DNA of 64,000 nt from an uncultured Sutterella sp. (GCA_905202595.1 CAJKSP010000005.1:17851-81850); one strand, 5' to 3'. Numbered from the stretch's first letter, positions 42,525 through 51,454 are shown. Numbers and translations: made by a program. Notes: a model not told the origin generated them from the letters alone.

Positions 42525-43976
42525 CTAGCGCTCGTCGCCCATCTTGAGCTCGACGCCCTTCATCGACGTTTCGACGGCCGGGCGGCGCATATAGAGATAA
42601 ATGACGAGGGGCAGCAGAATGAAGCCGGAGATGAAGATGACGATCTTGATCGACATGAATATCGCCAATCCGCCGCCCGCAATCGGGCCGATGACAGAGC
42701 CCGCCTGCTGGAAAGCAAACGAAAGGCCGAAAATGCGGCCGCGGTCTTCAGGACCGGTATTGTTCGTGAGAAGCGCATTGATCGCGGGGAAGATGCCCGC
42801 AAACGCCAGGCCGCCAAGGAAGCGCCAGGCGCCGAACGGCACCAGCGAATCCGGAATGGCCTGAATCATGCCGAAGACGGCGGATCCCAGCAGCGCCACG
42901 TAGAGCGTCGGCCGATAGCCGAACTTCTGTCCGGCGATGCCCCAGAGAGGCGATGCGATGACGCCCGAAATGCCGACGATCGAGAAGAGCAGGCCGGTCA
43001 CAAAGACGATGCGGTCCATGCTGCCCTGCAGCTCGGCCACATAGAGCGGCATCACCGGCTGCTGCAGAAGAATCGTCATCTGCACGATGCCGGCTGTGAA
43101 GAGCAGCCGCTGCACGACCGGAATCTTGAGCAGATTCGTCTTCGGCTTCGTAGACGCGGCCTTCTTGGCCGAGGCCTGGCGCTTCTTCGCCGGCTCCTTG
43201 ATGCAGACAATGATGAGGACGGTGATGAACGCGAGAGCGGCTGCGCCGACGAAGAACGTCATGCGCATTCCGAAAATTTCAGCCAGCACGCCGCCGAAAA
43301 GCGGACCGAGCACGCCGCCGCAAGTCGACGCTCCCTGCATCGTGCCGAGCGAAAAGCCGAGACGCTCCTTAGGCACTACATTCGAAAGAATGGCCAGACA
43401 GGCGGGCCAGAGTCCGGCAGCGAAGCCCTGGAAGCAGCGCACGGCAAGCAGCTGCCACTCGTTCTGCACCAGACCGGACAGGCCGTAGGCAATGGCCAGC
43501 ATGGCTGCCGAGCGGATCGCCATGAGCTTGCGCGAGCCGCGGTCCGACATCGCCCCCCAAATCGGAGCCATGATGCCGGAAATGAGGAAAGATGCCGAGA
43601 AGACGATGCCTGACCAAAGATTGACGTTCGACTGATCCACGCCGAGCTCCTGCATGAGGTACATCGGCAGGAACGGAATGAGCATCGTGTAGGAAAGGCT
43701 CATCAGCACAGCCGCAGTCGTGAGGATCAGAAGCGTGATCTTCCAAGACTGCACGGGCTTGGGCTGCGGCTCCGGCAGCACCTCGGCGGCAGCCGCCTGA
43801 CCCGCCGCTTCGGCGCGAGAGGCCGGCGCAGGCTCCTCAGCCTCGGACTTCTTGTGGTCGAGCTTCGAAAAGTCAAGCTGATGAAAGTCGCCATCCTCCT
43901 CTGCTTCGACAGCGCCGGAAGCGGAGGCATCTCCAGCGGCCGAAGCGGCAGCTTTCGATTCCTCATCGGGCGGCAT
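42525..43976 (-). CDS. Major facilitator superfamily transporter with acidic N-terminal extension
   Basis: 483 residues from ATG 43976 (GTG at 44000 is an alternative). The first 80 residues are hydrophilic, Ala/Glu/Asp-rich and probably disordered. Twelve membrane helices follow. MFS loop 2-3 motif appears as GIMAPIWGAMSDRGSRKLM near residue 135, with its second-half echo SPLWGIAGQKFGYRP near 350. The Gly/Pro-rich helix 5 region is GASTCGGVLGPLFGGVLAE near 215. The pattern is of the drug:H+ antiporter (MdtG-like) type. A Lys/Ala-rich central loop (KKRQASAKKAASTKPK) links the halves. The substrate is unknown. The gene is divergent from the VOC gene with a 304-bp gap in which I see no other gene. 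Confidence 0.87.
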   Translation of the reverse strand: MPPDEESKAAASAAGDASASGAVEAEEDGDFHQLDFSKLDHKKSEAEEPAPASRAEAAGQAAAAEVLPEPQPKPVQSWKITLLILTTAAVLMSLSYTMLIPFLPMYLMQELGVDQSNVNLWSGIVFSASFLISGIMAPIWGAMSDRGSRKLMAIRSAAMLAIAYGLSGLVQNEWQLLAVRCFQGFAAGLWPACLAILSNVVPKERLGFSLGTMQGASTCGGVLGPLFGGVLAEIFGMRMTFFVGAAALAFITVLIIVCIKEPAKKRQASAKKAASTKPKTNLLKIPVVQRLLFTAGIVQMTILLQQPVMPLYVAELQGSMDRIVFVTGLLFSIVGISGVIASPLWGIAGQKFGYRPTLYVALLGSAVFGMIQAIPDSLVPFGAWRFLGGLAFAGIFPAINALLTNNTGPEDRGRIFGLSFAFQQAGSVIGPIAGGGLAIFMSIKIVIFISGFILLPLVIYLYMRRPAVETSMKGVELKMGDER

Positions 43977-44280
43977 AGTCTCGAAATCTTTAGGTTTCAC
44001 GGTATAGGCACTGCTTTATTCATGTTGTCGTGGGCTCCTGAGGGGAGCGGAGCTTCGGCCGTCCGGCCCGCCACAAAAAGCAACCGGCAAGACAAAGCCG
44101 TCCGTAGCAAAGGCGAGACTCTGCAGCGGACGATTCTGAGGGGCGGCTGCTTGCTTGTGAAAGCCGACGCCTTTTGATGATACGCTTTCCCATAGGGCAT
44201 ACCACAACGATTGCACGGCGCGTACGCAAACGCATCGCCATCTTGCGGCTTCTAAAGACCTTTCTTCCGTCTTTTTTCGG

Positions 44281-44766
44281 ATGCACACCTTGGCTGATCC
44301 ATCGATTTCCATCGGACTCGGGCGCCCGGAAAGCCTCAATCCCGGCATTGAACAGCCATCTCCAAGCAGAGAGCAGGATCTGCTGCCGCAGCTGGCTCTG
44401 GATCATCTTGTTCTCACCGCTGCCGATCCTGAAGCGACCATTCGCTTCTACGCCGGGCTCTTCAACGGCCGTCCGGAGCGCACAGGCGGCCGGCTAGCCA
44501 TCTCCTTCGGCCGCTTCAAAATCAATGTGCATCAGGCCGGCGCCGAACGGCAGCCCTGCGCCCAGCTGCCGACGCCTGGCGCCGCGGACATCTGCTTTGT
44601 GTCCCGCACGACGCTGGCAGAGCGTCTGCACCGCCTGCAGGCGCTCGGCATTCCGCTCGAATTGGGGCCAGTGCTACGCCCCGGCGCCTGCGGACTCATC
44701 GAATCCATCTACTGCCGGGATCCCGACGGAAACCTCGTTGAATGGGGCGCCCCCATTTCTAAATGA
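44281..44766 (+). CDS. VOC-superfamily (glyoxalase/bleomycin-resistance fold) protein
   Basis: 161 residues. The VOC core is LDHLVLTAADPEATIRFYAGLF (quoted as LDHLVLT and IRFYAGLF), then LAISFGRFKINVHQAG, ADICFVSRTTLAERLHRLQALGIPLE and LIESIYCRDPDGNLVEWGAP. The candidate metal ligands are His41 in LDHLV, His73 in NVHQ and Glu155 in LVEW, the pattern of virulence-type glyoxalase/extradiol relatives. The first 30 residues are not part of the fold, so translation may begin later, though no later ATG precedes the fold. The function is unknown. It is convergent with the lipoprotein gene. Confidence 0.85.
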   Translation: MHTLADPSISIGLGRPESLNPGIEQPSPSREQDLLPQLALDHLVLTAADPEATIRFYAGLFNGRPERTGGRLAISFGRFKINVHQAGAERQPCAQLPTPGAADICFVSRTTLAERLHRLQALGIPLELGPVLRPGACGLIESIYCRDPDGNLVEWGAPISK

Positions 44767-44806
44767 CGACGAGAGAACCGGCCCTGATACAGCCCCACAG
44801 CAGGCT

Positions 44807-45445
44807 TTAGCGGTGATAGCGGATCGACAGCGGGAAAAGCTGATCGACCAGGTTCTGCACAATGCGGTCCGGATCGCCGTACTGCCCTGCAATCAGCGCA
44901 TTGCCGGCATGCCTGCCGGCCCCGAGGCCGCTGCTCGACAGCTCGCTTGCCGTGCGCCGCAGATAGGCGGGCTTGGCATCGTCGCGAGTCCAGCCCGCGC
45001 GCAGCGTCTCCCCCGTATAGAAATCCCGAAAATCCAGACTGATCTTTTTCGGCAGCTCCGATGGATTGGGCGCACGGCCTGCCGATACCGTCACGGCAAA
45101 GCGGCAGGCGCGTGCATCTATCGGCGCGCCTGGCGCCGTGAGGCGCACGCGATAGCCGCGGTCCGCAATAGCTCGGCGGACCGCGAGATCGATATAGGGA
45201 TGCTCGCCTACGGAGACAAGACAGACGGCTTCGCCCCGCGCCGGAAGCCCCGAAACGAGTCCCACCGGATCGGATGCCTTTGCGGTCAGCGATCCTACAG
45301 GCTGCCCTTCGCTGGCGCAGCCCGAAAGAAGCGCCGCAGCAAACGCCAGCAAGCCTGCAGCAGCAGCCGCTGCAGGCAGGCGCCGGGCGCTCTGTCCTTC
45401 ATCCTGGACCGGCTGCGCCGGTCCTTGTGTCTTCATGAATGCCAT
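44807..45445 (-). CDS. Hypothetical lipoprotein
   Basis: 212 residues from ATG 45445 (ATG 45436 is also possible). After about 25 polar residues comes a hydrophobic stretch ending in the lipobox LLSGCAS, so the mature protein is lipid-anchored, probably in the outer membrane. The mature part has a compact alpha/beta pattern (VCLVSVGEHPYIDLAVRRAIADRGY quoted by CLVSVGEHPY; FAVTVSAGRAPN; ISLDFRDFYTGETL) and ends with VDQLFPLSIRYHR. I do not recognise the family. Both neighbours are on the opposite strand. The long polar N-terminal region is odd for a lipoprotein signal and suggests a later start if one exists. Confidence 0.65.
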   Translation of the reverse strand: MAFMKTQGPAQPVQDEGQSARRLPAAAAAAGLLAFAAALLSGCASEGQPVGSLTAKASDPVGLVSGLPARGEAVCLVSVGEHPYIDLAVRRAIADRGYRVRLTAPGAPIDARACRFAVTVSAGRAPNPSELPKKISLDFRDFYTGETLRAGWTRDDAKPAYLRRTASELSSSGLGAGRHAGNALIAGQYGDPDRIVQNLVDQLFPLSIRYHR

Positions 45446-45613
45446 AGCGCAAAGATTAGCGCAGGGAGCGGATGACCGCGAATCAATAACCGCACCGAAC
45501 ACGCAGTGAAAACAGCTCGTCCTGAGAGTCCAGCCTTTTCTGCGTTAGGATGCGGGGCGCGCCGGCGCGGCAACGACCGCCGTCGCCCGCTTTCTTTGTC
45601 CGCTTGATCCGCC

Positions 45614-47386
45614 ATGAGAACGAATCCCCATGCTGCCTCTGAAAGAGGCCAGCTTCCGAAGCTGCAGCAGCACCGCAGGCTCCCTTTGCTGCAGCCGCTG
45701 CTTCGCCCAAGCAGCCGGACGGCGCTTGTCAGCCTGCTCCTCTTTTTGCTCCTTGGCGCCTTTCTCTTCTGGGGTCAGCCTGCCCGCACTGCAGCCCGAG
45801 TCTGGGCTTTTGCGGCGCCTTTTTCGCTGGCGCTTCTCTATATGCGTGCAGACGTCAGCCGGCGCGGCCGGCTTGCGGCCGGGGTCATCAGCTTTGTCGG
45901 CTTTGCCGCCGCTTGGATCGACGCCGCCGTCCGCGGGTTCATCTTCGCCGCCTACGGCTCCGAGCCGCTTTCCGGCTTTGTCGTAGAATCCGTCGCCAAC
46001 ACGCACCCCAAAGAAGCGGCGGAATACTTTTGGACGGCCGCCTCGGAAATGCTCCCTTGGGCGCTGCTTGCTGCGGCCGGCATCTGCATTTCTGCCGCAG
46101 CGATTTTTCGGCTCTCCAAGCTGGCCGCTCCCGTCGAGAAGAATGCCCGCCCCCTTCCAAGCCGGCTCTCGCAGATCTGGACCGTCTTTCTGGTGCTCTT
46201 CGCTGCGCTGGTCTGGAGCCTGCGTCCCTGGCGCGCTCTGCTGCCTCCCATCTATTGGACGAACTGGCTCCATGCTATCGAGGGCTTCCAAGCCAAATGG
46301 ACGCAGTTCGCTGACGAAAAGCAAGATGAGACCAGCGATTCGAAGCGAGAAATCCTCAGCCGAGGCAGCGCGGACCATACGATCGTGCTGACCATAGGCG
46401 AAAGCACTGTGCGCGATCACTTCTCCATCTACGGCTACGAACGGCGCACAACGCCGAAGCTTGAAGCGCAGGCGGCTGACGATGAACGGCTCGTCGTGGT
46501 TCAAAATGCCTGGTCAGCGGACGCCAATACGCTCGGCGCTTTTCGCTCCATGTTCAAGCTGCCCGGAGAGAGCAAAGACGATCCGGACAACGTTTTTGCC
46601 TATTTTCACGCCGCCGGCTGGAAGATCTGGTGGATTTCCAACCAAGACGACACGGCTATCAAAGGCGAGTTCGCCGCCTTTGCCGACCATCAGCTCTTTC
46701 TCAACCCGCTGTCGGGCCGCTCGAGCCTGTCGCTCGACGGCAAGGTGATTGCGCCGCTTGAAAAGGCGCTTGCCGACCCGGCAGAAAAGAAGCTCATCGT
46801 CGTGCACCTCATCGGCGCTCACCCGCACTATTCGCTGAGATATCCGCCGGAGTTTGCCCCCAAATGGCCCGAAGGAGATGCCGTCGAGCGCCATCTGGAA
46901 TCGCTGGACCGGTCTGCTTGGATTATTGATGCCGTCAACCAGTACGACGCAGCGATGACCTACCAGGACGATGTGCTCAACAAGACGCTCGAGCTGACAA
47001 AAGCCGCCTCTCGAATGGGCTCGGTCGATTGGATCTACCTCTCCGACCACGGACAGGAGCTCGGCCGCTGGGCGAATCGCACGGGACACAGCCGCCTCAC
47101 GCCGTCCGGATACCGCATTCCGCTCCTTCTCTGGTCATCGGACGGGCGCCTCAAGCGCCAGGCGCTTGCCGAAAAGCCCTTCCGCGCCGACCGCCTGAGT
47201 CCGCTTCTGCTGACGCTCGCAGGCATCGACTGGAAGCGGGAATCCGCTGAAGACGACTTTCTCTCCAGCGCCTACGACTGGGATGCGCTGGAGCACCTGC
47301 CCGATGATGCGGACTTGAAGAAGGCCGAGGCCTTCGACGCCGATGCGCAGAAGCATCAGCCGGCTCTGCAGCCGCCGAAGCCTTGA
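45614..47386 (+). CDS. Phosphoethanolamine transferase (EptA/CptA-type, sulfatase fold)
   Basis: 590 residues. About five membrane helices fill residues 35-215; a periplasmic alkaline-phosphatase-like domain follows. Metal and nucleophile motifs: IVLTIGESTVRDHFSIYGY near 258 (Thr of GEST is the nucleophile), VVHLIGAHPHYSLRYP near 398, IYLSDHGQELG near 475 and NRTGHSR near 488. This family moves phosphoethanolamine from phosphatidylethanolamine onto lipid A or core sugar, which lowers outer-membrane charge and can raise polymyxin tolerance. The lipid A versus core target cannot be told from sequence. The gene runs divergently from the lipoprotein gene and is followed after 30 bp by a membrane-protein gene. 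Confidence 0.9.
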   Translation: MRTNPHAASERGQLPKLQQHRRLPLLQPLLRPSSRTALVSLLLFLLLGAFLFWGQPARTAARVWAFAAPFSLALLYMRADVSRRGRLAAGVISFVGFAAAWIDAAVRGFIFAAYGSEPLSGFVVESVANTHPKEAAEYFWTAASEMLPWALLAAAGICISAAAIFRLSKLAAPVEKNARPLPSRLSQIWTVFLVLFAALVWSLRPWRALLPPIYWTNWLHAIEGFQAKWTQFADEKQDETSDSKREILSRGSADHTIVLTIGESTVRDHFSIYGYERRTTPKLEAQAADDERLVVVQNAWSADANTLGAFRSMFKLPGESKDDPDNVFAYFHAAGWKIWWISNQDDTAIKGEFAAFADHQLFLNPLSGRSSLSLDGKVIAPLEKALADPAEKKLIVVHLIGAHPHYSLRYPPEFAPKWPEGDAVERHLESLDRSAWIIDAVNQYDAAMTYQDDVLNKTLELTKAASRMGSVDWIYLSDHGQELGRWANRTGHSRLTPSGYRIPLLLWSSDGRLKRQALAEKPFRADRLSPLLLTLAGIDWKRESAEDDFLSSAYDWDALEHLPDDADLKKAEAFDADAQKHQPALQPPKP

Positions 47387-47416
47387 GCTATACAATCCAC
47401 ATCCCTTTCGATTTCA

Positions 47417-48040
47417 ATGCCTTTCATGAAGCCTCACTCCGTCTCCCGCCCTGCGCTCTACAGCCCCAAGCTTGTTTGTGCGCTTTCGCTCCTATTCACC
47501 CCCATCTTCGGCGCGCTCCTGCAGTCGCAGAACTGGATCGCGCTCGGCGAGCCCGATCGAGCCGCTGCTAGCCGCCATTGGGTTCGGACAACGCTCTGGA
47601 TGCTCGTTCTGTATCTGGCGCTGCAAGTCTTCTTCCGCGACGAACCCATCATGAATTGGATGGGACCCTACTTTCTGCTCGTGCTTTGGGCCGCCTGGAT
47701 GATCACCAGCGGCTGGAAGCAGCTCTCTGTCATCAAGTCGCGCTTCGGCGATGCGTACGAGCGCCGTCCTATCGGCAAGGCCATCACGCTCGGCGTCGGC
47801 GGATGGGTGCTCTACGGCGCCATTTCCCTCACAGTTGCGCTGGCGCTCATGCTGCTCGGCATTGAGCCTGCACAGAAGGCTCCGGAATACGGCGTCGTCA
47901 TTTCGATGCCCGAAGGCGCCAAAGAACCGGTCGTGACGCCGCTGCCGCCGCCCGATGCCGCAGCGCCGCAGAGCAAGGCGCAGGCCGAGCCGGTCAAGCC
48001 GGAAAGCGCCTCGACGCCAGCGGCCCCCGCAGCGCCCTAG
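47417..48040 (+). CDS. Hypothetical inner-membrane protein
   Basis: 207 residues; start at ATG 47417 or 47426. Four membrane helices are predicted: LVCALSLLFTPIFGALL, TTLWMLVLYLALQVFF, MGPYFLLVLWAAWMI, and LGVGGWVLYGAISLTVALALMLLG quoted by its ends. A Pro/Ala-rich periplasmic or cytoplasmic tail of 50 residues follows (TPLPPPDAAAP). I do not recognise a family. It lies 30 bp after the phosphoethanolamine transferase and 25 bp before the Sel1-repeat gene, so the three probably share a transcript. A role in the cell envelope is a guess from context. Confidence 0.7.
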   Translation: MPFMKPHSVSRPALYSPKLVCALSLLFTPIFGALLQSQNWIALGEPDRAAASRHWVRTTLWMLVLYLALQVFFRDEPIMNWMGPYFLLVLWAAWMITSGWKQLSVIKSRFGDAYERRPIGKAITLGVGGWVLYGAISLTVALALMLLGIEPAQKAPEYGVVISMPEGAKEPVVTPLPPPDAAAPQSKAQAEPVKPESASTPAAPAAP

Positions 48041-48065
48041 CCGCCTCATTGGAAAAAGCCGGCGC

Positions 48066-49115
48066 ATGCCTAAACGCCCCGACCCGCTCTTCAGCTTTCC
48101 GCAGCGCGCCGAAGAAGCCGCTTCCGTGCTCGATCTTCTCGGCGGTTCGCCGCGGCGCCGGCCGCTCACCGCAGATGAAGCGCTTGCCGAAGAAGCACGC
48201 ATTGAGCGCGAAGCGCTCGCCGGCATCCCGGCTAGCGAAGCGGAGCTGGCGCGCCGGCTTCTGACGGAATCGCCCGACTTCAAAAAAAACCGCCGCGCCA
48301 TCCGCCTCCTCAGGCATGCCGCAGCGGCGGGTTCTCCCGAAGCCCGTCATCTGCTCGGCCTCTGCTGCCTTCGCGGGCAAGGCGTCAAGCAGGATCTGAC
48401 GGCTGGACTCGCCCTCGTGGAAGCGGCTGCGTATGCGGGCGTCCCAGCGGCGGAGCTTGATGCAGCCAAAGCGCGGGCGCTCGGCATCGGCGCGCCGGCA
48501 TCCCCCGATCGAGCGCTCTACTGGCTGCGCCTTGCCGGCGCCAAGGGCTCCGCCCGCGCTTCGCTTCTCGCCGGCAGAGCCTACCGAGACGGCCTCGGCT
48601 GCAAGCAGGACTTCAGCGAAGCCGCCGCCTGGCTTGAGCGAGCGGCTCGGCAAGGCGAGCGCAGCGCCGCGCACGATCTCGCTCGTCTGCATCTGAACCG
48701 GCAGTGGGAAGAACGCTCTGCGCAGGCGGCGCGCTACTGGATGATGGAGGCGGCGCTTGCCGGCGACGTTGATGCACAGTTTCGCGTGGGCGTCTTTGCC
48801 TGGTCGGGATCGGGAGGCCGCGTCAATCTGCGCGAAGCCGTCCGCTTTCTGTGCCGGGCAGCCGAAGGCGGGTCTGCGCAGGCGGCCTCCATGCTCGCGG
48901 GCTTCAGTCTGACGGGCAGCGGACTGCCGCTCGACAGGCGCAGAGCCTGGATTCTCTACCAGCTTGCCGAACGCCTCGGCGATGCGTCTGCCAAAGCGGC
49001 AGCCAAGACTGTAGCGCCTCTGCTGTCGGCTGCTGAACGGCAGGAGGGACGCCAAATCCTCAAGAGCGACGCAAAAAGCGTCCTGGAGCTTCTGATACCG
49101 CGCGCGGAGCGATAA
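48066..49115 (+). CDS. Sel1-repeat (TPR-like) protein
   Basis: 349 residues from ATG 48066; 37 in-frame upstream codons overlap the previous gene and look non-coding. No signal peptide is visible. At least five Sel1-like repeats fill residues 110-310, for instance AAAAGSPEARHLLGLCCLRGQGVKQD (quoted as HLLGLCCLRGQGV), LLAGRAYRDGLGCKQD, LEGRSAAHDLARLHLN-type segments, FRVGVFAWSGSGG and SMLAGFSLTGSGLPLD. These solenoids mediate protein contacts, often in envelope or secretion assemblies. The N-terminal 90 residues are charged and not repeat-like. The partner is unknown. Confidence 0.83.
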   Translation: MPKRPDPLFSFPQRAEEAASVLDLLGGSPRRRPLTADEALAEEARIEREALAGIPASEAELARRLLTESPDFKKNRRAIRLLRHAAAAGSPEARHLLGLCCLRGQGVKQDLTAGLALVEAAAYAGVPAAELDAAKARALGIGAPASPDRALYWLRLAGAKGSARASLLAGRAYRDGLGCKQDFSEAAAWLERAARQGERSAAHDLARLHLNRQWEERSAQAARYWMMEAALAGDVDAQFRVGVFAWSGSGGRVNLREAVRFLCRAAEGGSAQAASMLAGFSLTGSGLPLDRRRAWILYQLAERLGDASAKAAAKTVAPLLSAAERQEGRQILKSDAKSVLELLIPRAER

Positions 49116-49501
49116 AGGCGCCCCGACCGCAGCAAATGGACCCGGCTGTCCAATGCGCCGCCAAGACAAAACAAAAAGAGAGCCGCGTCCGAAAGCCTTT
49201 GCGAACCCTCGGACTGAATGGAATGCCGGCGTGCGCCTTTATTCTTGTTCTGTCCCAGCTGACCGAGCGCCTCCGAAAAGCGCCTTCCGCCAAAAGGGAA
49301 TTCCGATGATTCAACTTTCGAAACAGCGGCTCAAAATACCACCAAAGGAGAAGTCTCGCTGTTGCTCGACTTCTGCCGTCTCTCAACGGCAAGAGGTATT
49401 TTGACACCCTTCGGCGCCGCTATCCGTTAATTGCTGGTGAAAATCATGACAAAACATGAATGTTTGCACCCAAAACAATCGGCCTCCTCCGTTCTGCTTA
49501 A

Positions 49502-49519
49502 ATACCCGTTAAAGGGTAT
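49502..49519. promoter_or_regulatory. 18-bp palindrome ATACCC-N6-GGGTAT
   Basis: A perfect 6+6 inverted repeat around GTTAAA in an A+T-rich stretch, about 100 bp before a possible small ORF. It is a candidate operator. Confidence 0.35.
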
Positions 49520-49601
49520 AGATTAAATACGGATCCACTTGGCAGGATTTGTATTGGACAGGCATCTGCCCGACTTCTGGCAAATCCTCTTCTTTCAAAA
49601 G

Positions 49602-49769
49602 ATGCTTAAAAAAGAACAGAGCAGAAAAGAAGCCGAGCATTTGGAGCGCTGCCGCCTTTCTTCCCTAGTCGTCCGCGGGTTAATACGCTACATAGCCTCC
49701 GCTTGCGCAGATAGAATGAAAGAAAGGGTCCGGCAGCTTCAACTGCTTCTGACCGCTCTGGATCAATGA
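49602..49769 (+). CDS. Possible small basic/helical protein
   Basis: A 55-codon ORF starts at ATG 49602 after CAAAAG and ends with TGA. The peptide is charged and could form amphipathic helices (KKEQSRKEAEHLERC, ADRMKERVRQLQLLLTALDQ). It matches nothing I recognise. Its only support is its position between a palindrome and a terminator-like hairpin. It may be chance. Confidence 0.2.
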   Translation: MLKKEQSRKEAEHLERCRLSSLVVRGLIRYIASACADRMKERVRQLQLLLTALDQ

Positions 49770-49835
49770 AGAGCCGGCTTGCTTCGTAGCGTTGCTCTCC
49801 GCTTGAATATTTCCGTCGAGACAGACGCCCTGCCC

Positions 49836-49872
49836 CGGCAACGCCGTCCTTAACGGCGCGCCTGCCGTTTTT
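49836..49872 (+). terminator. Terminator-like hairpin upstream of hupB
   Basis: CGGCA-ACGCCGT pairs with ACGGCG and, after a 4-nt bulge, TGCCG; T5 follows. It could end a short transcript or attenuate hupB. Confidence 0.45.
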
Positions 49873-49924
49873 CAAAGATCAAAAAGGGCCTTCCGATTTC
49901 CTTTCCCTACTATGGAGTCAGTCC

Positions 49925-50200
49925 ATGAATCGTCTCGAACTCGTTGACCGCGTCGCAGCCCGCAATACGGCGTCGAAGGCTGAAGTTGACCGAATCATTG
50001 TGAGCGCACTCGAAGAAATCATCTCCGCCGTGAAGAATGGCGAATCCGTCACGCTCATCGGCTTCGGCACGTTCAAGTGCGCCGACAGCGCCGCCCGCAC
50101 GGGCCGCAATCCCTCGACCGGCGAAGCAATCCGCATCCCGGCCATGAAGAAGCCGAAGTTCATTCCGGGCACATCCTTCAAAGCCCTGCTCAACGAATGA
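49925..50200 (+). CDS. hupB: DNA-binding protein HU
   Basis: 91 residues, the typical HU length. NRLELVDRVAARNTASKAEV at the N-terminus, VTLIGFGTFKCADSAARTGRNPSTGEAIRIPA (quoted by GFGTFKC and RTGRNPSTGE) and PKFIPGTSFKALLNE at the C-terminus are standard HU features, including the DNA-intercalating Pro of the NP arm. Most HU proteins end in KPGK-LK-AVN; here the Lys of PGK is Thr. HU compacts the nucleoid and assists replication and recombination. The ATG is preceded by GGAGTCAGTCC. A bidirectional terminator follows 54 bp after the stop. Confidence 0.93.
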   Translation: MNRLELVDRVAARNTASKAEVDRIIVSALEEIISAVKNGESVTLIGFGTFKCADSAARTGRNPSTGEAIRIPAMKKPKFIPGTSFKALLNE

Positions 50201-50254
50201 ACTTCAAGAGGCGCGTGACGCGTACTTTAAAGGCTTGAGTCGCCTCCCGCCCTC

Positions 50255-50294
50255 AAAAAAAGGCTGCCGGTCCCCATGGACGGCAGCCTTTTTT
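50255..50294. terminator. Bidirectional terminator between hupB and nrdG
   Basis: AAAAAAAGGCTGCCG pairs with CGGCAGCCTTTTTT around an 11-nt loop. Both strands present a T-run after the stem, so it can serve the convergent hupB and nrdG transcripts. Confidence 0.92.
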
Positions 50295-50312
50295 GCATTG
50301 AAAAGCGGCAGA

Positions 50313-51125
50313 TTAGCGATCGTTGCGTCGCTCGATGAATCGTCTGACAGCGCCTTCGAGCGCAGCGCGCGCTTCTGCCGAAGGGTAGCCCAGCCCAACA
50401 GAAGGGAACGGCGAAAACATGCCGGCAGGCCGCCGATAGATCTGCAGCGCAAATGTATCGACGCCTTCGTCTGCAAGCCACTTGGCGAGCTCCATGAGCT
50501 TCTCGTCGGACAGGTAGTCCGGATGCGCCGTCGTCCGGCATTCAAAGGGCACGCCCGATGCCTTGAGAAGATGAAAGCTCTCGAGAAAATGCTCTGCAGC
50601 CTTCGGCGCACGGGCAATGCGGCTGAAAAGTTCGGGATCCGTCGGCGGCGCCTTCACGTCAAGCCCCACCCAGTCGAGCATGGGCAGCACCGCTTCGAGC
50701 TGCCGCGGATAAGCGCCGCCCGTATGCAGCCCCACCAGAAAGCCCATGGCTTTGACGCGCTTCACGGCATCTGGCAGCGCCGGATCCAAGCAGGGCTCGC
50801 CGCCCGAGAAGACGACCCCGTCGAGAAGTCCGTGGCGGCGCTTCAGCAGCGCCTCCACATCCGACCATGCATAGTGGACGTACTGCGGATCGAATTCGCG
50901 AGGCTGCATCCAGGGATTGTGGCAGTAAATGCATCGCCAAGGACAGCCCTGCAGAAAAATCACCGCAGACAGCTTCCCGGGAAAGTCGATCGTTGTAAAG
51001 CGGGTGATGCCCGCAACGCGCAGCGCTTCAGCGCTGACCGCATTCGGCTCACCAGGCAAAGAAAACGCCGCCGGCCCTTCCGAGGCTGCGGCGGCGCGCT
51101 TTGCCGAACATTCCTGTTCGGTCAT
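50313..51125 (-). CDS. nrdG: Anaerobic ribonucleotide reductase activating protein (radical SAM)
   Basis: 270 residues from ATG 51125; 21 upstream in-frame codons overlap nothing coding. The radical-SAM cluster motif CPWRCIYCHNPW lies near residue 60, with a GGE-like SGGEPCLDP near 95 and the lower part of the barrel in GLHTGGAYP and WVGLDVKAPP. The N-terminal GITRFTTIDFPGKLSAVIFLQG (quoted as TTIDFPGKLSAVIF) is the family opening of this longer NrdG subgroup. It uses SAM and a 4Fe-4S cluster to make the glycyl radical on the class III reductase. It lies 25 bp downstream of the small glycyl-radical gene and on the same strand as nrdD. Confidence 0.92.
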   Translation of the reverse strand: MTEQECSAKRAAAASEGPAAFSLPGEPNAVSAEALRVAGITRFTTIDFPGKLSAVIFLQGCPWRCIYCHNPWMQPREFDPQYVHYAWSDVEALLKRRHGLLDGVVFSGGEPCLDPALPDAVKRVKAMGFLVGLHTGGAYPRQLEAVLPMLDWVGLDVKAPPTDPELFSRIARAPKAAEHFLESFHLLKASGVPFECRTTAHPDYLSDEKLMELAKWLADEGVDTFALQIYRRPAGMFSPFPSVGLGYPSAEARAALEGAVRRFIERRNDR

Positions 51126-51150
51126 GGCTGCTCCATCAAGCAGGGCGGAA

Positions 51151-51354
51151 TCACTTGGCCTGAGAACGAATCGCTTCGCGCTCGACATGTTCGGCAGCGC
51201 GGGCTTCCGTAAAGCAGCGGCGCTGATAGAACTCGCCCTTCTTGCCGATGTTGAAGAACTTCACCGGACGAAAGTAGCCCATCACGCGAGTCCAAACCTC
51301 GCACGGCTGACGCTCGCAGTCCTGCAATTCGATGCCTTCAATCTTTTCGCTCAT
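51151..51354 (-). CDS. Stand-alone glycyl-radical segment of class III ribonucleotide reductase
   Basis: 67 residues from ATG 51354 (AGGAG 10 bp upstream; an in-frame start at 51381 is less likely). The core CEVWTRVMGYFRPVK, followed by FFNIGKKGEFYQRR, is the C-terminal glycyl-radical segment that in ordinary NrdD follows the zinc ribbon (RVxGY; Gly26 here would carry the radical). In this window the large NrdD chain ends after its zinc ribbon, 168 bp upstream, without this segment. The two proteins should therefore combine into one active enzyme. The gene sits between nrdD and nrdG on the minus strand, behind a pair of NrdR-like boxes. It might instead be a spare radical domain that repairs a damaged enzyme, as YfiD does for PFL, but no intact copy is visible in nrdD. 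Confidence 0.8.
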   Translation of the reverse strand: MSEKIEGIELQDCERQPCEVWTRVMGYFRPVKFFNIGKKGEFYQRRCFTEARAAEHVEREAIRSQAK

Positions 51355-51454
51355 TTCTTGCTTGCTCCTATCGGCGTCCAAAATGCTTGGAAGCTCATGC
51401 TAGCAGGCTGGGCAGGCAATGTCGCTTGGCCCAGCGTTGAAATTTTTCGAACAA

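Larger units (their letters stand above)
49116..49924. other. 809-bp intergenic region with a palindrome, a small ORF and a terminator
   Basis: Between the Sel1 gene and hupB the sequence turns A+T-rich (about 49420-49560). It holds an 18-bp palindrome (49502-49519), an AGGATTTG/CAAATCCT inverted repeat (49544-49588), a possible 55-codon ORF (49602-49769) and a terminator-like hairpin (49836-49872). The hupB promoter must also lie here. I find no tRNA or known small RNA. Confidence 0.5.
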
